Assembly (NCBI GenBank): GCA_902465465.1
Contig: CABQNF010000026.1
Coordinates: 1 to 9,463 of the forward strand
Length of the DNA stretch: 9,463 bases
Source: an uncultured Collinsella sp.
GTDB taxonomy: Bacteria > Actinomycetota > Coriobacteriia > Coriobacteriales > Coriobacteriaceae
Direction of reading: 5' to 3'
Shown: piece by piece, positions 5,949-9,463 of the stretch
Position numbering within the stretch: position 1 is the first letter of the stretch
How the letters are laid out: each line of letters starts with the position of its first letter
Made by a program: the position numbers and the translations under genes
The notes under the pieces: generated by a model
Told to the model about the DNA's origin: nothing
What the model saw: only the letters and a program-made list of their open reading frames with translations
Database searches by the model: none

Positions 5949-7310
5949 ATGGATACTGTTCTGAGCGTTCTCTCATCGGTCTTTTGGGGCCTGCTGATGC
6001 TTTCCGTCCTCGTGTTTTTGCACGAGGGCGGCCACTTTTTGGCGGCGCGTGCCTGCGGCGTCCGTGTGACCGAGTTCTTTTTGGGCCTGCCGTGCCGCTT
6101 TGACATCCATTACACGTCGCGTCGCATTGGAACCAAGTTTGGCGTGACCCCGCTGCTGCTGGGTGGCTACGCTGCCATCTGCGGTATGGATCCGACCGAC
6201 GTCTCGTGCGCCGATCGCGTGCTCGCGGCTATCTATCGTCATGGTCGCGTGACCGTGGCCGACCTTGCCGCCGAGCTCGAGCTATCCGAGGAGGTTGTGC
6301 TCGAGGCATGCGCCTTGCTCTTGGGTTGGGGCTCTATCGCGCCTTGGTATGAGGAAGGGGAGAAGCCCTCGCCGAGCTACTATCCCACCAAGTATCAGAC
6401 GCTGCCGCGAGACGCGGCAGGCTACACCACCTTTGACGGCCGCCGGTTCGATCGCGAACATTCAACTGCCGAGGGCGATGTGTGGGAGCTGCCGTGCGGC
6501 GAGGCCGAGTTCCTTTCACAAGAGCGTTCGCACACCTATCTTGGCCAGGGCTTTCTCAAGCGCGCCTTTATGCTGCTCGCGGGCATTATTGTCAATATCT
6601 TGACGGGCTTTTTGCTCCTTATGAGTATCTATTCCATTGCGGGTGTCAACGTGCCGATGGGTACCAACGTGATCGGTCAGGTTGACGAGGGGTCTATTGC
6701 CGCCAAGGCGGGTATCGAGGGCGGCGACGCGATCCTTTCGGTTGACGGAGTATCGTGCTCTACCTGGATGGACGTTTACGATGCCATCGGCAAGGCTGCC
6801 GGTAAGGACGATATCGCCATCGAGTACGAGCGTGACGGCAAGCAGCATTCGACCACGGTTGCGCTCAAAGAGGACGAGCGCCTAGGTGTGTATGCCTCTA
6901 CGCAGGTGGTCCGTTTGGACCCCATCACGTCGGCTCGCCTGTCGTTCTCCTATGTCGTGCAGACAGCGGAGGGCGTTATGCGCCTGCTCCAGCCGCAGCA
7001 TACGATGGAGATTCTCGACCAGTCCTCCTCGATCGTGGGCATTAGCGTTATGTCCTCACAGGCTGCTGCTGCCGGCCCTGCCACGTTCCTTTCGTTTGCC
7101 GCCCTCATTTCGTTCTCGCTTGGCTTTATGAACCTGCTGCCCATCCCACCACTCGATGGCGGCAAGCTGGTCATCGAGATCATTCAAAAGATTGCAGGCC
7201 GCGAGCTTCCGCTCAAGGTCCAGACGATTGTGAGCTATGTGGGCATCGCGCTCTTCGCACTGCTGTTTGTCTATATGCTTCGTTCCGACATCCTTCGATT
7301 TATTCTGTAG
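5949..7310 (+). CDS. rseP: RseP-like intramembrane site-2 metalloprotease with winged-helix-like insert
   Basis: Zinc-dependent M50 protease that cuts membrane-anchored proteins, classically anti-sigma factors and leftover signal peptides. From ATG 5949 it has 453 residues. The first membrane helix carries HEGGH (25-29: zinc ligands His25 and His29, catalytic Glu26). The membrane-associated hairpin GVTPLLLGGYAAICG (65-79) follows. Residues about 84-140 then form an insert that reads like a winged helix (RVLAAIYRHG, TVADLAAELELS, EEVVLEACALLLGWGSIAPW), followed by a polar linker to about 196. A second membrane helix (about 204-230), one PDZ domain (about 232-310; GQVDEGSIAAKAGIEGGD) and the last helices with NLLPIPPLDGG (395-405, metal ligand Asp403) complete the family pattern. 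The start is uncertain: AAGGA is 15 bases before this ATG but abuts an in-frame TTG at 5934. The true substrate is unknown. The gene lies between dxr and ispG, as in many bacteria. Confidence 0.9.
   Translation: MDTVLSVLSSVFWGLLMLSVLVFLHEGGHFLAARACGVRVTEFFLGLPCRFDIHYTSRRIGTKFGVTPLLLGGYAAICGMDPTDVSCADRVLAAIYRHGRVTVADLAAELELSEEVVLEACALLLGWGSIAPWYEEGEKPSPSYYPTKYQTLPRDAAGYTTFDGRRFDREHSTAEGDVWELPCGEAEFLSQERSHTYLGQGFLKRAFMLLAGIIVNILTGFLLLMSIYSIAGVNVPMGTNVIGQVDEGSIAAKAGIEGGDAILSVDGVSCSTWMDVYDAIGKAAGKDDIAIEYERDGKQHSTTVALKEDERLGVYASTQVVRLDPITSARLSFSYVVQTAEGVMRLLQPQHTMEILDQSSSIVGISVMSSQAAAAGPATFLSFAALISFSLGFMNLLPIPPLDGGKLVIEIIQKIAGRELPLKVQTIVSYVGIALFALLFVYMLRSDILRFIL
6198..6368 (+). other. Winged-helix-like domain coding segment within rseP
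   Basis: Residues 84-140 of the protease have the helix-turn-helix pattern of a winged-helix domain: an aliphatic first helix ending HGRVTV, a second helix ADLAAELELS, a third helix EEVVLEACALLLGWG, then short strands. It lies on the loop that RseP topology places in the cytoplasm, between the HExxH helix and the next membrane segment. No such domain is part of the ordinary RseP architecture. It may bind DNA, a partner protein or the protease's own substrate; this is inferred from pattern alone. Confidence 0.6.
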
Positions 7311-7315
7311 GGGAG
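7309..7315 (+). promoter_or_regulatory. Ribosome binding site deciding the ispG start
   Basis: AGGGGAG, overlapping the rseP stop codon, lies 8 bases before TTG at 7324. The in-frame GTG at 7315 overlaps this site and has no Shine-Dalgarno of its own. Further upstream starts would run through the end of rseP. TTG at 7324 gives MSLSHPLPRELTRPVYVGGV, consistent with the family. Confidence 0.7.
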
Positions 7316-7323
7316 TGTTTGGA

Positions 7324-8406
7324 TTGTCTTTATCCCATCCTTTGCCGCGCGAGTTGACGCGCCCCGTGTATGTGGGCGGTGTGCAAATCGGTGGCGGCGC
7401 GCCGGTGGTGGTCCAATCCATGACCTGCACCGATACCGCTGATGCCCAGGCAACGCTTGCGCAAGTGTGCGCGTTGGCGCAGGCTGGCTGCGATATCGTG
7501 CGTGTGAGCGTGCCCACCGAGGCCGCGCTTGAGGGTTTCCGCACCATCTGTGCCGAGTCTCCGGTGCCAATCGTTGCCGATATTCACTTTAATCATAAGC
7601 TCGCCATTGGCGCTGTGGAGGCCGGTGCCGCCAAGCTCCGTATCAATCCCGGCAACATTGGCGATTGGGCCAAGGTCGATGCTGTCATCGATGCCGCGGG
7701 TGCTGCGGGTTGCGCAATTCGCATCGGTGTCAACGCTGGTTCGCTTGAGCAGGATATCGCCGAGCGCGACGAGCTTACGCAGCCCGAGAAGCTCGTGATG
7801 TCGAGCGAGCGCTTCGTCAAGCACTTTGAGGACCGCGGATTTACGAACATTGTGCTTTCGGCTAAGGCCCATAGCGTGCAAACGACGCTCGATACCTATC
7901 GAGCCCTGTCGCGTGAGATTCCCCACGTTCCGCTTCACCTGGGCGTAACCGAGGCGGGTACCAAGCTCCAGGGCACCATCAAGAGCTCTGTAGGCTTGGG
8001 TATCTTGCTTTCCGAAGGCATCGGTGACACCATGCGTGTGTCGCTCACGGCCGATCCGGTCGAGGAGCCGCCGGTCGCCTGGGGTATTCTGCAGTCGCTG
8101 GGCCTGCGTCGCCGTGGTCCCGAGATTGTCTCGTGCCCCACGTGCGCTCGCTGCCAGGTTAACCTTATTCCCATTGCCGAGGAGGTTACCGAGCGGCTTA
8201 AGAACTACTCCGCGCCGCTTTCGATCGCTGTGATGGGATGTGCCGTTAATGGCCCCGGCGAGGCTTCTGATGCCGATCTGGGCGTTGCTTGCGGACGTGG
8301 TCAGGCCTTGCTCTTTTCGCATGGCCAGATCATTGGTAAAGTAGCTGAGGACCAAATTGTCGACGCGCTCATGGCCGAGGTCGACAAGCTTATTGAGGAG
8401 AAATAA
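7324..8406 (+). CDS. ispG: 4-hydroxy-3-methylbut-2-en-1-yl diphosphate synthase
   Basis: Iron-sulfur enzyme of the MEP pathway that converts methylerythritol cyclodiphosphate to HMBPP using reduced flavodoxin or ferredoxin. The 360-residue product is a two-domain bacterial form: a TIM barrel with QSMTCTDTAD (31-40), ADIHFNHKLA (85-94), KLRINPGNIG (104-113) and LHLGVTEAG (204-212), then a cluster domain. The expected 4Fe-4S ligands are Cys271 and Cys274 in CPTCARC, Cys306 in MGCAVNGPGEA, and Glu313. An additional Cys277 lies two residues beyond the CxxC; it is not a normal ligand. Start is TTG with AGGGGAG. The stop TAA is immediately followed by the proS ATG. dxr lies two genes upstream, so two MEP steps are co-transcribed here. 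Confidence 0.95.
   Translation: MSLSHPLPRELTRPVYVGGVQIGGGAPVVVQSMTCTDTADAQATLAQVCALAQAGCDIVRVSVPTEAALEGFRTICAESPVPIVADIHFNHKLAIGAVEAGAAKLRINPGNIGDWAKVDAVIDAAGAAGCAIRIGVNAGSLEQDIAERDELTQPEKLVMSSERFVKHFEDRGFTNIVLSAKAHSVQTTLDTYRALSREIPHVPLHLGVTEAGTKLQGTIKSSVGLGILLSEGIGDTMRVSLTADPVEEPPVAWGILQSLGLRRRGPEIVSCPTCARCQVNLIPIAEEVTERLKNYSAPLSIAVMGCAVNGPGEASDADLGVACGRGQALLFSHGQIIGKVAEDQIVDALMAEVDKLIEEK
8395..8400 (+). promoter_or_regulatory. Ribosome binding site deciding the proS start
   Basis: GAGGAG at the end of ispG lies 6 bases before ATG 8407, which directly abuts the ispG stop. Alternative ATGs at 8419 and 8425 are further from this site, so 8407 is preferred. Confidence 0.75.

Positions 8407-9463
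<1,057 letters not shown>

Noticed and set aside
5414..6106. 230-codon minus-strand open frame across the dxr/rseP border
   Set aside because: Overlaps two certain genes and shows no recognisable motif; explained by codon bias.
7237..7323. Upstream extension of ispG overlapping the rseP end
   Set aside because: The extension simply re-reads the rseP 3' end in another frame; a good ribosome site supports TTG at 7324.

Overview
This 9.5 kb window is a chromosomal housekeeping locus read entirely on the + strand. It carries ten genes in the order rpsB, tsf, pyrH, frr, uppS, cdsA, dxr, an rseP-type site-2 protease, ispG and proS. High GC, heavy use of C/G-ending codons, this gene order and Actinobacteria/Firmicutes-like protein features suggest a member of the Coriobacteriia, perhaps Collinsella-like. 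That assignment is inference from style and synteny; no search was run.

Layout. Positions 1-1717 form a translation module, with ribosomal protein S2 and EF-Ts closed by a strong intrinsic terminator (1683-1717). After a 117 bp gap, the only sizeable one in the window, a second tightly packed series begins at pyrH (1777). It runs to the right edge with gaps of 0-25 bases or short overlaps, so it is probably one operon. It covers UMP kinase, ribosome recycling factor, undecaprenyl-PP synthase, CDP-diglyceride synthase, DXP reductoisomerase, the intramembrane protease, HMBPP synthase and prolyl-tRNA synthetase.

How the genes fit together. Dxr and IspG are two steps of the MEP isoprenoid pathway. 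UppS uses the resulting isoprenoids for the undecaprenyl carrier of cell-wall synthesis. CdsA makes CDP-diacylglycerol for phospholipids and the RseP-like protease acts within the membrane. PyrH, Frr and ProS tie this envelope supply line to nucleotide supply and translation.

Points of interest. (1) proS is broken: the reading frame shifts at about 8710-8721 exactly where the substrate-binding GPTHEE (TXE) loop should be. The junction looks like a deletion of about 44 bp between two short direct repeats; whether it is a real mutation or an assembly error cannot be told from the sequence. (2) The RseP-like protease has a winged-helix-like domain inserted in its cytoplasmic loop between the HExxH helix and the next membrane segment. 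(3) A perfect 9 bp hairpin followed directly by five Ts, an intrinsic-terminator shape, lies inside the first 65 bases of uppS and could act as a translation-coupled attenuator. No tRNA or rRNA gene, CRISPR array, insertion sequence or phage feature was seen, and no stretch over 300 bases lacks a gene.
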